A stretch of 64,000 nucleotides of DNA from Polyangia bacterium (GCA_030430565.1 JAUIKS010000009.1:273132-337131); one strand, 5' to 3'. Positions 8,100 through 17,269 are shown, numbered from the stretch's first letter. The notes: generated from the letters alone by a model not told the origin. A program made the numbers and translations.

Positions 8100-11000
8100 G
8101 ATGACCCTCGCCCTTCAGCGGCGGCGGCTCGATGCAATCAGCGCTGAGCCAGCGTGGATCCCTGGGGTCGAGCCCGCTGGGCAGCCCAGGCCCCTGGATC
8201 GTCTCGCCGTCGGCCTCGTCCTCGGCGAGGCACTGGTTCAGCTCGAGCAGAAACTCGGTCGCCTCCGTGTCCGCAGGCTTGCCGTAGACGGCCTCCACCG
8301 CCCGGTCGAGCACGGCCTGTGCGTCCTTGAGCGGGTGCGGGCCAGAGACGTCGGCGGACTGGTACAGCTCGCGCAGCGACCAGCCGTTCTCCGCCATCAG
8401 CCGGCGCCGGGTCGCTCTCAACTCGCGGCCCGCAGCCGCGACCGCGACGACGTCCTCGGTGGTGGGCTCCTGGGGCCACGGGAACGTCTTCCAGACCTTC
8501 GTCCGGTACCGGACTCGATCCTCGAGGCGCCCCCCGTTCGCCTTGAGCCACACCCAGTGAAAAAAGGACTGCATGACGCCGAAGGAGTAATCGTCGTCGC
8601 ACGCGAACATCTGTATCGCGTTGGTGGGGCGAAACTTCGTCGATAAAAAGAAGAAGATCGGCCTCGCCATCGTCTGAGAGCAAGATAGCATTCGGCGCGA
8701 GTCGTTGAGTGACGTGAAAAACTGTCGCTGCGCCCGCCAGGGCCTCCACCACGTGCGCAGCCACGAGCGATAGGATGACTTCTGAGCGCGCTCGCTCACC
8801 GATGACTTGATGTCTTGGTGGAGATACCGCGTGAACGCCCCTGGGCTCGCGGGCTGCTCCAAGTGATCGCTGTCGATGTAAACCGCCCATTGCGGGTGAC
8901 GCCTAAATTTCCCGCTCAGGACGTCCGCTCCGGTGGTGAGCCCAAAAATTCGCCCCGCGGCGTCACGATCCTCAGAGAGCTCGTCAGCGGCCTCCTTCGT
9001 CAGATAAAAGCTCGTGCTGCTGTAGTCGACCCCCTGCGAGGTCCCTGCGTCGTTCGCCGCGAGCGCGGCGGCGGTCGAGGTGTCAGCGCGCAGCTCGAGG
9101 TGACTCGGGATCCTCTTCCTCCGATACCGTCTCCCGTCTACGATCAAGAACCTGGGGCCGACGTGCTGCCCACGAAGCCAGCTCACCGCGCTCACTCGTA
9201 TCGCCGCTTCGCCCGGCCACTCTCGATCGGAGACCGCGTTCACGAGCTCGCCGCCGCCGGCGACGATGTACTCGATCGAGGCTGACGCGGTGACCCCGTG
9301 GCGTATGCTGATCGTGCCGATCAGGCCGGCTCTCCCCTGCGGACCGAGCGCGTCGTGGGCTCGCCGAAACCAGTACGCGCAATAGTCTGACCGCCCGTGA
9401 ACGTCGGGATATGCGTTGTGGAGGCGGTCCACGTATCCCGAGCCCAGCTCGTCGCGCAGCTTCTTCGCCCCGAGAAACGGCGGGTTCCCGACGATCGCGT
9501 CAGCTCGTGGCCACGCGACGAACAGCGCGTCTCCACACACGATGTTCTGGTCTAGATTATCCAGCGGCAGGGAAGGGTCGACCTCTAGAGATCCTTGACC
9601 GGAGAGATCCGTGACGGTCTCCATCCTCTCTTCAAACGCGATCTTCTTCGCGATGTTTAGCGTCGTCTTCGCGAGCTCGACGGCGAAGGAGTTGATGTCG
9701 ATGCCGAAGAAATTCGTCGCGCGGATGCAGGAGACCCAGCTCGTTCGATTGGGGCCCTCTCGCCCCGACGAGAATTCGTAGATGCGGCAGAGAACCTCGG
9801 TCTCTAGCTTGTAGAGCTCACGGAACGCGACGTAGAGGAAGTTGCCGCTGCCGCACGCCGGGTCGAGGACGCGGTAGCTGCCGAGGTCGGTGAGGATCGC
9901 GCGCAGCTCCGCCAAGGTGCTCGCTGCCGAGATTCGCGCTCGCCAAGGCTCCACGATGGTCGGCCCGACCACGCTCATGATGTCCTCGCGGGCCGTGTAG
10001 TGGGCGCCGCTCGCGTGGCGCTCCGCGTCGTCCATGATGCCCTGAAAGACGCTGCCGAAGATGTGCGGATCGACGTACCTCCAGTTCGCCTCCGCCGCCT
10101 TCGTCAGCGCCCGAAGCGGGGTCGCGCCGAGCTCCAAGGTGACCGGGGCGGTGAAGAGGCCGCCGTTGAAGTAGGGGATGCCGTCGCGGCTCCCCTTCGT
10201 GCTCATCGCCGTGAAGAGCGCGGCCAGCCGCGCCTTCGCGTCGCCCGTCTCCGCCGCCTGGTAGAGCAGCGTCGTGAAGTACTCTTTTGGCAACAGGCCG
10301 ATGTCCTCGGCGAACATCGCGATGATGCACTGCAAGGTGAATCGGATGACCGCGTCGCCCTGGTCCGAGTTCCTCGCCTTCAGCACGCGGTAGACCTTGG
10401 CGACCAGGTCGGCGACCTCCTTGCTGACCTTCTCGTCGTTGATGATCTTCGGCGTGCTCCCGGGCACCCAGTCCGGCTCGAAGAAGACGAACGCCTCGCT
10501 GTACTTGGGCAGTTCGTCCAGGGCGCGGCTCAGGCGAGGCGCGCCGCGGTCTTTGGCTAAATCGTAGAGGCGCACGTCCCGTTGGTTCGTGAGCACCACG
10601 TACTGCGGCGCTGGATCCATCTGGAGCGAGGCGCGGAGCAGATCGCTCCAGGCCAGATCCAAGCTCAGGTCCCGATCAACCACCTCGAGCACCGCGCGTC
10701 GTCGCGGCCAGTAGACGGTTAAATCTCGAGTCCCCCGCTTGCCCGCGTCCACCACCGCGATCGTGTGGCCGAAGACGGGTCCGTCCTCAGCGCCCTCCTT
10801 GACGCCGAAGCAGGCGAGCAGCTCTCGGGCGAAGGTCTCGCCGCCGCTCTTCCCCCGGTAGCCCGCGGCGGCGCGCAGGGCGAAGCGACGCAGCGCCATC
10901 TTGGAGCTGCCGCCCGAGGCGCCGGTCGCGGAGGAGAGGAGCGGAGCGGGGCCGACTCGCTTTCGCGGCTTCTTCTTCGCCGTTGGCGATGCTGCCCGCT

Positions 11001-11340
11001 CGATCTCGATCCCCGGGACGGGGAGCTGGGCCGCTCCCGGGCTCGAGTCGCTCCCCCCCATCGAGAGGATTCGCGCCACGATCGGCCGCTTCGCCCGGCC
11101 CTTGGCGCTCAGCCCGAGGGCCTCGCACATCGCCTTGAGCTCGGCGCGCTTGAGCCGATCGAGGAGTCTCTCGAAGGAGAGACTCCTCGCGCGGGCGATG
11201 GCGTCGACGTGCGCCTGCTTGACCCGTCGATCCTCGACCTCGAGCTCGAAGGCCTTCGACAGCTCGGCCAGGGCGTCACGAGAGAGGGCGTCGAGGGCGC
11301 GGCGGCGCTGCTTGGCGCTCAGCCCGAAAGATGCGGTCAT
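8092..11340 (-). CDS. MmeI/type IIG-like N6-adenine DNA methyltransferase with SAP-like domain
   Basis: About 1,082 residues. The N-terminus has a SAP-like DNA-binding helix pair (about 57-93). Residues about 150-290 match the MmeI-type nuclease region: RDLTVYW, then VLEVVD, then PQYVVLTNQRDVRLYD. Next comes the gamma-class amino-methyltransferase core: DPACGSGNFLYVAFREL (from about 493), FGIDINSFAVELAKTTLNI, and the catalytic NPPF (about 619-622) followed by LGAKKLRDELGSGYVDRL. The C-terminal ~400 residues should be the target-recognition region. The usual nuclease E-x-K reads E-V-V, so the nuclease is probably inactive. Start: ATG at 11340 begins the family-like part; an in-frame GTG at 11376 would add 12 residues. 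It overlaps the downstream helicase gene by 8 bases. Confidence 0.85.
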   Translation of the reverse strand: MTASFGLSAKQRRRALDALSRDALAELSKAFELEVEDRRVKQAHVDAIARARSLSFERLLDRLKRAELKAMCEALGLSAKGRAKRPIVARILSMGGSDSSPGAAQLPVPGIEIERAASPTAKKKPRKRVGPAPLLSSATGASGGSSKMALRRFALRAAAGYRGKSGGETFARELLACFGVKEGAEDGPVFGHTIAVVDAGKRGTRDLTVYWPRRRAVLEVVDRDLSLDLAWSDLLRASLQMDPAPQYVVLTNQRDVRLYDLAKDRGAPRLSRALDELPKYSEAFVFFEPDWVPGSTPKIINDEKVSKEVADLVAKVYRVLKARNSDQGDAVIRFTLQCIIAMFAEDIGLLPKEYFTTLLYQAAETGDAKARLAALFTAMSTKGSRDGIPYFNGGLFTAPVTLELGATPLRALTKAAEANWRYVDPHIFGSVFQGIMDDAERHASGAHYTAREDIMSVVGPTIVEPWRARISAASTLAELRAILTDLGSYRVLDPACGSGNFLYVAFRELYKLETEVLCRIYEFSSGREGPNRTSWVSCIRATNFFGIDINSFAVELAKTTLNIAKKIAFEERMETVTDLSGQGSLEVDPSLPLDNLDQNIVCGDALFVAWPRADAIVGNPPFLGAKKLRDELGSGYVDRLHNAYPDVHGRSDYCAYWFRRAHDALGPQGRAGLIGTISIRHGVTASASIEYIVAGGGELVNAVSDREWPGEAAIRVSAVSWLRGQHVGPRFLIVDGRRYRRKRIPSHLELRADTSTAAALAANDAGTSQGVDYSSTSFYLTKEAADELSEDRDAAGRIFGLTTGADVLSGKFRRHPQWAVYIDSDHLEQPASPGAFTRYLHQDIKSSVSERAQKSSYRSWLRTWWRPWRAQRQFFTSLNDSRRMLSCSQTMARPIFFFLSTKFRPTNAIQMFACDDDYSFGVMQSFFHWVWLKANGGRLEDRVRYRTKVWKTFPWPQEPTTEDVVAVAAAGRELRATRRRLMAENGWSLRELYQSADVSGPHPLKDAQAVLDRAVEAVYGKPADTEATEFLLELNQCLAEDEADGETIQGPGLPSGLDPRDPRWLSADCIEPPPLKGEGHRG

Positions 11341-11665
11341 GGCGGGGAAGGATACATGAGGATCCCGGTCGAACACCGCCAGGCGCTCGGCTTCGGCGGC
11401 CGAGGTTGGTCAACTCCCGACTCCAATCCGCCCGCAGCCGCAGACGCGCGTGACGGGACTCGGCTCGCGACGGTTCGCGGCGAGCGGCTCGTGGCGCTCG
11501 GTGATCGTGTCGGCGCGCGCCCGCGAGGCGCCGCGCTCGTGCGGCCGAGCCCGCCGCGCGCGCGGGCGTCGGCGCCTCGGGCTTCGGGGTGGAGCGCGCC
11601 GCGGTCCGCGTGCGGCGTGAGGCGGTTATGTCCGAATGAACAGCTTCCCTGCCGCGCGTGGCTCG
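11341..11665. other. Intergenic gap upstream of the methyltransferase gene
   Basis: About 325 bases without a credible gene, tRNA or terminator. It separates the two-gene methyltransferase/helicase unit from the ADYC lipoprotein gene, whose end lies here, and should contain the promoter of the unit. I cannot point to a clear -35/-10 pair. Composition is GC-rich like its surroundings, and I see no attachment-site repeat. Confidence 0.5.
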
Positions 11666-12832
11666 TCAGCCCCCGAAGGTCGCGTTCTTCGTCCAGAACA
11701 TCGCGTCGGGGTCGGTGTTCCAGATCGTCTGGGTCGTCGTGAAGACCCAGAACCACCCGTTCCACGACGCGCTCCAGCACGACGGGATCGTGGTGCCGTT
11801 CGGACACTCGACGGTCGGGTCGAGGCCGTTCTTGCGCGGGTTGTCGAGGCAGATCGCGCCGTCGGGGCCCCACACGGCCTCCTCGTTGAGCACGTCGCTG
11901 GCGGAGTGCTGATTGATCGACCACTCGTCGAGGATCGTCACCGCCTCGCCCGGCTTCGTGAACGAGCCGCCCGAGCCGCAGTAGTCCGCGCGCACCATCC
12001 GGATCGCGGCTTCAAACTCGGGGTAGCTGAGGTTCGGCTGCCCGCCGCCCGGGTTGTCCGGCGCGTAGCCCCAGTACGAGGCCTTGCCGATCGAGCCGGT
12101 CAGGCACGCGAAGTAGCCGTAGCCGTGGGGGTCCCAGGACGTCGTGGCGATGTCCCCGGTGCCCTCGTTGACCAGCAGGCCGTCGTAGATCACGGCCCAC
12201 GCGGCCTCGCCGTTGGTGCCCGGCAGGCAGGTGTGAAAGCCGTCCCACATCTGCTGCGGGTTGGGGTTCTTCGGGTCGAGGGGCGTGCCCGAGGGCGGCG
12301 CGTCGGCGGATGACCACTCGTACACGTAGCGGTCGGGGTCGAGCATCTCCATGCTCTTCGCGTACGGGCTGTAAAGCCCCGCCTGCGACGCGGTCTTGAC
12401 GTCCTCGAGCACCAGCACCGAGTGCGTCCCGTTTTGGTTGATGAGCCACAGCGAGCCTTCGAAGTGCGGCGCGCCCATCTGCACGTTGCCGGCGACGCCC
12501 CGGATCTCGCCGTTGACGACCTCGACCGTGTTCATGTCGACCCAGCCGAAGTCGCTGTAGATCCAGACGACCTCGGCGCCGTAGCTGGTCGGCTGCCCGA
12601 AGCGCATGGTGTTGATCATCCCGCCGTTGACGACGTTGGTGTTGAGCCGCACGCCGCTCGAGGAGAAGCCGCCGCCGCGCGCCTGCACGTCCTCGAAGCC
12701 CTCGAGGATCGGCTCGTCGGTCGGGAAGGTGCCGACCTCCTCGAACTCAGGATCCTCGCTGTCGCAGGCTGCGGTGAGGGCCAGCGCCAGGGGCAGCGCG
12801 AGGGCGGTGTTGCGAATGATGTTGCGAACCAT
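11666..12832 (-). CDS. ADYC domain-containing lipoprotein
   Basis: About 388 residues. A signal peptide (MVRNIIRNTALALPLALAL) ends in the lipobox TAAC, followed by an acidic linker (DSEDPEFEEV), so it is a probable lipoprotein. The C-terminal half has the hallmark of the ADYC domain, MVRADYCGSGGSFTKPGE, with several flanking cysteines (CLPG, CLTG, CLDN, PSCW) that may form disulfides. The molecular role of the domain is not known to me. The ATG at 12832 is chosen because GGAGA sits 6 bases upstream; an in-frame GTG 33 bases further out lacks this. The gene is divergent from the large kinase. Confidence 0.8.
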   Translation of the reverse strand: MVRNIIRNTALALPLALALTAACDSEDPEFEEVGTFPTDEPILEGFEDVQARGGGFSSSGVRLNTNVVNGGMINTMRFGQPTSYGAEVVWIYSDFGWVDMNTVEVVNGEIRGVAGNVQMGAPHFEGSLWLINQNGTHSVLVLEDVKTASQAGLYSPYAKSMEMLDPDRYVYEWSSADAPPSGTPLDPKNPNPQQMWDGFHTCLPGTNGEAAWAVIYDGLLVNEGTGDIATTSWDPHGYGYFACLTGSIGKASYWGYAPDNPGGGQPNLSYPEFEAAIRMVRADYCGSGGSFTKPGEAVTILDEWSINQHSASDVLNEEAVWGPDGAICLDNPRKNGLDPTVECPNGTTIPSCWSASWNGWFWVFTTTQTIWNTDPDAMFWTKNATFGG

Positions 12833-13121
12833 GGTGTGTCTCCGTTCTCCCGGCCGACGGGCCATACCCGGCCAACGTCTGCCGCGCCGTAGGGCGGTCG
12901 TCTCAATTGGGGCTTGATCACTGAGGGGTGCACCAATTGCGTAATTCGAAACTTTTTTGAGATTTTCTCGCGACTTTCTCCGATTATGGCTCTAAGGCCA
13001 GGGACGGCGCGCGATCGCGCTCGACACCAACTTTCGCGACCACCCAATTGGTCGAGCGGCCGGAGGTCAATACACAGGCAGGGGCCGCCGGACATCGGGC
13101 GGCCCGGGAGCCCGCAGCATC
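12833..13121. promoter_or_regulatory. Divergent promoter region with three CAATTGG motifs
   Basis: This 289-base gap separates the divergent ADYC lipoprotein and kinase genes and has an AT-rich stretch around 12930-12990 that stands out in this GC-rich DNA. CCAATTG or its complement occurs three times: 12904-12910, 12933-12939, and as the 8-base palindrome CCAATTGG at 13044-13051. These could be binding sites of one regulator; promoter positions cannot be fixed by eye. Confidence 0.4.
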
Positions 13122-16100
13122 GTGCCGTCTCGAGAACCGCTATACCCCGTCAATCCCGCCCTCGGCACGCGCGACACGATGATGGCCGACGAGAGCGTCC
13201 GGGCCGGGCGCATCGCGGCGCTCGACACCGTCGCGCCGGAGCGCGCCGCGTCGGCCGCTGCGCTCGTCTGCGATTCGGCCGGCCGGCTCGGCACGCTCGA
13301 CACGCTCGCGCCGGCGCGAGGCCGCGCGGATCAGGTCCTCGGCACGCTCGACACCATGCTGCCGGCCGGCGCGGGCGTCGACGAGAACCTCGGGACCCGC
13401 GAAACCATGGCCTCGGGGCCAGGTGAGGCCCGCGCGCGCGCGTGGCTGCCGGGCCCGGACGTGTTCGGCGTCGACGCGGCCCAGCTCAAGGGTGAGCTGA
13501 TGAGCGAGCTGTTCGGCGCGACCGCGTCGCAGGTCCGGATCGGCCGCTTCACCGTGCTCGAGCGCCTCGGCGAGGGCGGCATGGGGGTCGTCTACGCGGC
13601 CTACGATCCGCAGCTCGACAGGCGGGTCGCGGTCAAGGTCCTGCGCTCCGTCGGCGGGGGCGACAGCGCCGGCGCGCGCGCCCGGCTGCTGCGGGAGGCG
13701 CAGGCCATGGCCCGGCTCTCGCACCCGAACCTCATCGTCGTGCACGAGGTCGGCGAGCACGAGGGCGCGGTGTTCGTGGCGATGGAGTTCATCAAGGGCG
13801 CGAGCCTCGACAGCTGGCTTAAAGCGCAGCACGAGGACGACGGGCCGCCGCCGGCGACGCGCTGGCGCGTCGTGCTCGACGTGTTCCGCCGGGCGGGCGC
13901 CGGGCTGGCGGCCGCGCACGCCTCGGGCATCGTGCACCGCGACTTTAAACCGCACAACGTCATGCGCGGCGAGGACGGGCGCGTGAAGGTGCTGGACTTC
14001 GGGCTCGCGCGCCTGACCGACGCCGCGCTCGAGCCGGCCGACGGGGCCGCGGAGGAGCGCGGCGAGTCGGCGCTGGCGGTGCGGCTCACGCGGACCGGCG
14101 CGGTGATGGGGACGCCGGCGTACATGTCCCCAGAGCAGCACGCGGGCGAGCGCGCGGGCGAGCGCAGCGATCAGTTCAGCTTCTTCGCCGCGCTCTACGA
14201 GGGGCTCTACGGGCAGCTGCCCTTCGCCGGGGACACGCTCGGGGAGCTCCTCTTGAACATCAGCGAGGGCCGACTGCGCCCGCCGCCGGCGGACGCGGGC
14301 GTGCCGGCGTGGGTGCTGCGGATCGTCACGCGCGGGCTCTCGGCCGAGCCCGCCGAGCGCTTCCCGTCGATGGCCGCCGCCCTCGACGCGCTCGCCCGCG
14401 ATCCGGTCGCGCGACGTCGACGCTTCGCGTCCGCGGCTGCCCTGGCGGTGACGATGCTCGGCGGCGGCGTCGGCCTGTCGGCGCTGGCGCGCGGCGAGGG
14501 GCCCGTGCCGTGCGAGGAGGTCGGCGCGGAGATCGAGGAGGTGTGGCGGCCCGAGCGGCGCGCGTCGGCCGAGCGCGGGCTCGTCGACACCGGGTCGCCG
14601 ATCGCCGCGATGACTTGGGAGCGCGCCGGCGGGATGCTGGATGACTACGCGCGGGCGTGGGCGGCCCAGCGAGTCGACGCCTGCGAGCAGCACCGCGGCG
14701 GCGCGCAGTCAGACCGCCTCTTCGACCTGCGCGGCGCGTGCCTCGAGCGGCGTCGCGTCGGCCTCGACGCGCTCGTCGAGATCTTCGAGGGCGCGGACGA
14801 GGGGGTCGTGACGAACGCGGTCGCGGCGGTCGCTGGGCTGCCGGGCATCGAGCGCTGCGGCGACGTCGAGGCGTTGATGTCGGCGGTGCCGCCGCCTGAC
14901 AACCCCGCGCTGGCCGAGCGCGTGGCGACGCGGCGGAGCTCGCTGGCGCGGGGCGACGCCGCGCAGCTCGCCGGGCGCTACGATGACGCGCTCGCGGTGG
15001 CGGACGCGGTCGCGGCGGAGAGCGAGAGCATCGCCTACGCGCCGCTGCGAGCCGAGGCGCAGCTGGCCCGCGGGCGCGCGCTGCAAGAGCTTGGGAGGGC
15101 CGAGGAGGCCGACGGCGCGCTCGCGCGCGCGCAGGCCACGGGGCTCTCGGCGCGCGTCGAGGACGTGGCGACCGAGGCCGCCGCGCGGCGCGTGTTCGTG
15201 CTGGGGGAGTACCTCTCGCGCGCGGACGAGGCGATGGCGCTGGCCGAGGTCGCCGGCGCGATGGCGTCGCGCGATGGCGCCGAGCCGCGCGCGCGCTGGC
15301 TGGTGCACAACAACCGCGGGCTTGTGTTGTGGCGCAAGGGACAGATCCCCGCGGCGCGCGAGGAGCTCGAGCGCGCCGCCGAGATCGCGGCCGCGGACCG
15401 GCTCGCGATCGAGGCCGGGATCTCGACCGTGAACCTCGGCAGCATGGCCGGCAGCGACGGCGACGCGACCCTCGCCGCGGCGCGCTACGACGACGCCTAC
15501 CGGTTCTTCGACGGCGCGCTCGGGGCGAATCACCCGCTGACGATGCAGTCGCTGCTGGGGCGGGGCCAGGCCGAGTGGGAGCAGGGCAAGAGCGCGGCGT
15601 CGCGGGCGACCATGACGCGTCTGCGCGGCGCGCTCGCGGAGGTGTTCGGGCCGCGCAACCACTTCGTGTTCGTCGCGGAGGGCCAGCTCGCCGAGGCCGC
15701 GCTCGTGTATCGCGACTATGACGTCGGCGAGAAGCTCGCGCGCGCGCTCGTGGCGGGCGCGCCGGAGGTCATGAGCTACGCCGCGGAGGCGCACCGGCTG
15801 CTCGGCGCGCTGCTGGTCGCGCGCGGCCAGCCCGACGAAGGTCTCCCGATCGCGCGCGCGGCGTTGCGGCACGCCGCGTCAGACCCCGAGCGTCGACTGA
15901 TTCATTCCTACTACCTCGGCGACACGCTGCGCGCGGCCGGGCTGCTCGACGAGGCGCTGCAGCTTCACCGCGAGGCGGTCGCAGGTTTCAGCGAGGCGCT
16001 GGGCGAGACGTCGCCGATGGTCGCGCTCGTTCGCGAGCGTCTCGCCCAGACCCTGCTCGCGCGCGGCGAGCTCGACGAGGCGCTCGCGGAGGTAGCGAAG

Positions 16101-16439
16101 GCCTGCGCGGTCTTCGAGAAGCCGTCTCCACCCCCCCCGCGGCTCGCGCTCGCGCTGCGAACGCGCGGCCTCATCCACGCGCGGCGCGGGGAGCCGGGGG
16201 CCGCGCGCGCGTCGCTGGAGGCCGCGCTGTCGGAGTACGCGCGGACCTTCGACGCCGACCACCCGGACGTCGCGCGCGCCCGCTTCGCGCTCGCGCGGGT
16301 AATGTCCGAGGAGTCAGGTGATACGAGGCCGGCGTCTGCGGTCGAGCAGGCGCGCGCCGCTCGGGATGCCTATCAGTCCTTGGGGCCAGGCTTCGCGGAG
16401 GAGCGCGCGACGATCGACGCGTGGCTCGCCGGCGCGTAG
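13122..16439 (+). CDS. Ser/Thr protein kinase with C-terminal TPR region
   Basis: The 1,105-residue protein is a complete Hanks-type kinase: glycine loop GEGGMGVV (150-157), Lys172 in VAVKVL, HRDFKPHN (272-279), DFG (292-294), and GTPAYMSPEQ in the activation segment. A single hydrophobic segment near residues 430-450 (AAALAVTMLGGGVGLSAL) probably anchors it in the inner membrane, placing the ~650-residue TPR-like C-terminal half outside. The ~110 residues before the kinase contain five degenerate copies of a G-T-[RL]-[DE]-T-M motif, possible phosphoacceptor or docking sites. It converges with the ECF sigma gene, whose end is 3 bases away. Kinase and ECF sigma pairs of this type occur in myxobacteria and planctomycetes, so functional coupling is likely but inferred. 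Confidence 0.9.
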   Translation: MPSREPLYPVNPALGTRDTMMADESVRAGRIAALDTVAPERAASAAALVCDSAGRLGTLDTLAPARGRADQVLGTLDTMLPAGAGVDENLGTRETMASGPGEARARAWLPGPDVFGVDAAQLKGELMSELFGATASQVRIGRFTVLERLGEGGMGVVYAAYDPQLDRRVAVKVLRSVGGGDSAGARARLLREAQAMARLSHPNLIVVHEVGEHEGAVFVAMEFIKGASLDSWLKAQHEDDGPPPATRWRVVLDVFRRAGAGLAAAHASGIVHRDFKPHNVMRGEDGRVKVLDFGLARLTDAALEPADGAAEERGESALAVRLTRTGAVMGTPAYMSPEQHAGERAGERSDQFSFFAALYEGLYGQLPFAGDTLGELLLNISEGRLRPPPADAGVPAWVLRIVTRGLSAEPAERFPSMAAALDALARDPVARRRRFASAAALAVTMLGGGVGLSALARGEGPVPCEEVGAEIEEVWRPERRASAERGLVDTGSPIAAMTWERAGGMLDDYARAWAAQRVDACEQHRGGAQSDRLFDLRGACLERRRVGLDALVEIFEGADEGVVTNAVAAVAGLPGIERCGDVEALMSAVPPPDNPALAERVATRRSSLARGDAAQLAGRYDDALAVADAVAAESESIAYAPLRAEAQLARGRALQELGRAEEADGALARAQATGLSARVEDVATEAAARRVFVLGEYLSRADEAMALAEVAGAMASRDGAEPRARWLVHNNRGLVLWRKGQIPAAREELERAAEIAAADRLAIEAGISTVNLGSMAGSDGDATLAAARYDDAYRFFDGALGANHPLTMQSLLGRGQAEWEQGKSAASRATMTRLRGALAEVFGPRNHFVFVAEGQLAEAALVYRDYDVGEKLARALVAGAPEVMSYAAEAHRLLGALLVARGQPDEGLPIARAALRHAASDPERRLIHSYYLGDTLRAAGLLDEALQLHREAVAGFSEALGETSPMVALVRERLAQTLLARGELDEALAEVAKACAVFEKPSPPPPRLALALRTRGLIHARRGEPGAARASLEAALSEYARTFDADHPDVARARFALARVMSEESGDTRPASAVEQARAARDAYQSLGPGFAEERATIDAWLAGA

Positions 16440-16442
16440 TCG

Positions 16443-17069
16443 CTACCGGTCATCACGCAGCTGCTGGCGGATCTGCGAGATCCAGTCGCGCATCCCCGAG
16501 AGCGTGGTCTCGAGCTCCTGCGGCGAGACGGCGTGCTCGCGGAGCTCGCGCTCGAGCAGCTGGCGCGCGCGTCGCAGGCGGGTGCGCACGGTGCCCTCGG
16601 GGACGCCGATGACGACGCCGAGCTCGCGCGCCGACATGTGCTCCCAGTAGTAGAGCTCGATGATGATCTGCAGCTCGACCGGGAGGCGGCGCAGCGCGTC
16701 CATGAGCAGCTGAACCTCGCGCTTGTGGGCGAGCAGCGAGTTCGGCGTCGGCTGCGGCGAGACGTCGTGGATCGAGGTCGACATGACGTCGAAGCGCCGG
16801 TTGTCGCGCCGCACGCTGCGGAGGTGCTCCAGCAGCACGTTGCGGGCGACGCCGAACAGGTAGGCGCGAAAGCTCGCGCCCTCGCGGATCCGATCGCGCG
16901 CCTCGAGGCAGCGCAGGAACGTGCGCTGGATCAGGTCCTTGGAGGTGGCGCCGGCCTTCTTGTTGTAGAAGAAGCGCAGGACGCTGGCGTAGTGGCGCTC
17001 GAACAGGCGCGCGCCCGCCGAGCGATCACCGGCTTTCCATGCGTTGAGTAGCTCGACGTCCTCGATCAC
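16443..17069 (-). CDS. ECF-type RNA polymerase sigma factor
   Basis: The 208-residue protein has the two helical regions of ECF sigma factors: region 2 (LFERHYASVLRFFYNKKAG, then DLIQRTFLRCLEAR and FGVARNVLLEHLR) and region 4 (LRRLPVELQIIIELYYWEHM, then an HTH with VIGVPEGTVRTRLRRARQLL). About 30 residues follow the HTH. No anti-sigma gene lies beside it. Its convergent neighbour is a transmembrane Ser/Thr kinase, and phosphorylation-controlled ECF factors exist, which makes that kinase the candidate regulator. The upstream gap holds a 14-base tandem repeat. The start is GTG. Confidence 0.9.
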   Translation of the reverse strand: MIEDVELLNAWKAGDRSAGARLFERHYASVLRFFYNKKAGATSKDLIQRTFLRCLEARDRIREGASFRAYLFGVARNVLLEHLRSVRRDNRRFDVMSTSIHDVSPQPTPNSLLAHKREVQLLMDALRRLPVELQIIIELYYWEHMSARELGVVIGVPEGTVRTRLRRARQLLERELREHAVSPQELETTLSGMRDWISQIRQQLRDDR

Positions 17070-17148
17070 GATCGTGGTGCGCAGGACCGCAGTGTAGGTC
17101 GTCGCGCGACGCGAGCCAACGGCGGCCGGCCGCCCCGAATGATCAGAC

Positions 17149-17190
17149 TATAGAGACAGAAATATAGAGACAGAAATATAGGGACATGTT
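17149..17190. repeat. AT-rich 14-bp tandem repeat upstream of the sigma gene
   Basis: Two exact copies of TATAGAGACAGAAA (17149-17162, 17163-17176) are followed by a diverged third, TATAGGGACATGTT (17177-17190). The tract stands out by its low GC content. It lies 80-120 bases upstream of the ECF sigma start and could be an operator. The third unit resembles the interspersed GGACATGTCG motif seen elsewhere in the window. Confidence 0.75.
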
Positions 17191-17269
17191 CGTCGCGCGA
17201 GCGCCCGTCGCCGCGCGTCGACGCTCACCCCGATGACGGGCGAGGGCGTCGCGCTCCGCTCGGACGGGC

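Noticed and set aside
4833..11340. Complete DISARM or BREX system
   Set aside because: Only a methyltransferase and a SNF2-like helicase are present; drmA, drmB, drmC or pglZ, brxC and brxL genes are not in the window.
13140..14693. Long antisense frame opposite the large kinase gene
   Set aside because: It is an Arg/His-rich shadow caused by high GC; the plus strand encodes a complete kinase.
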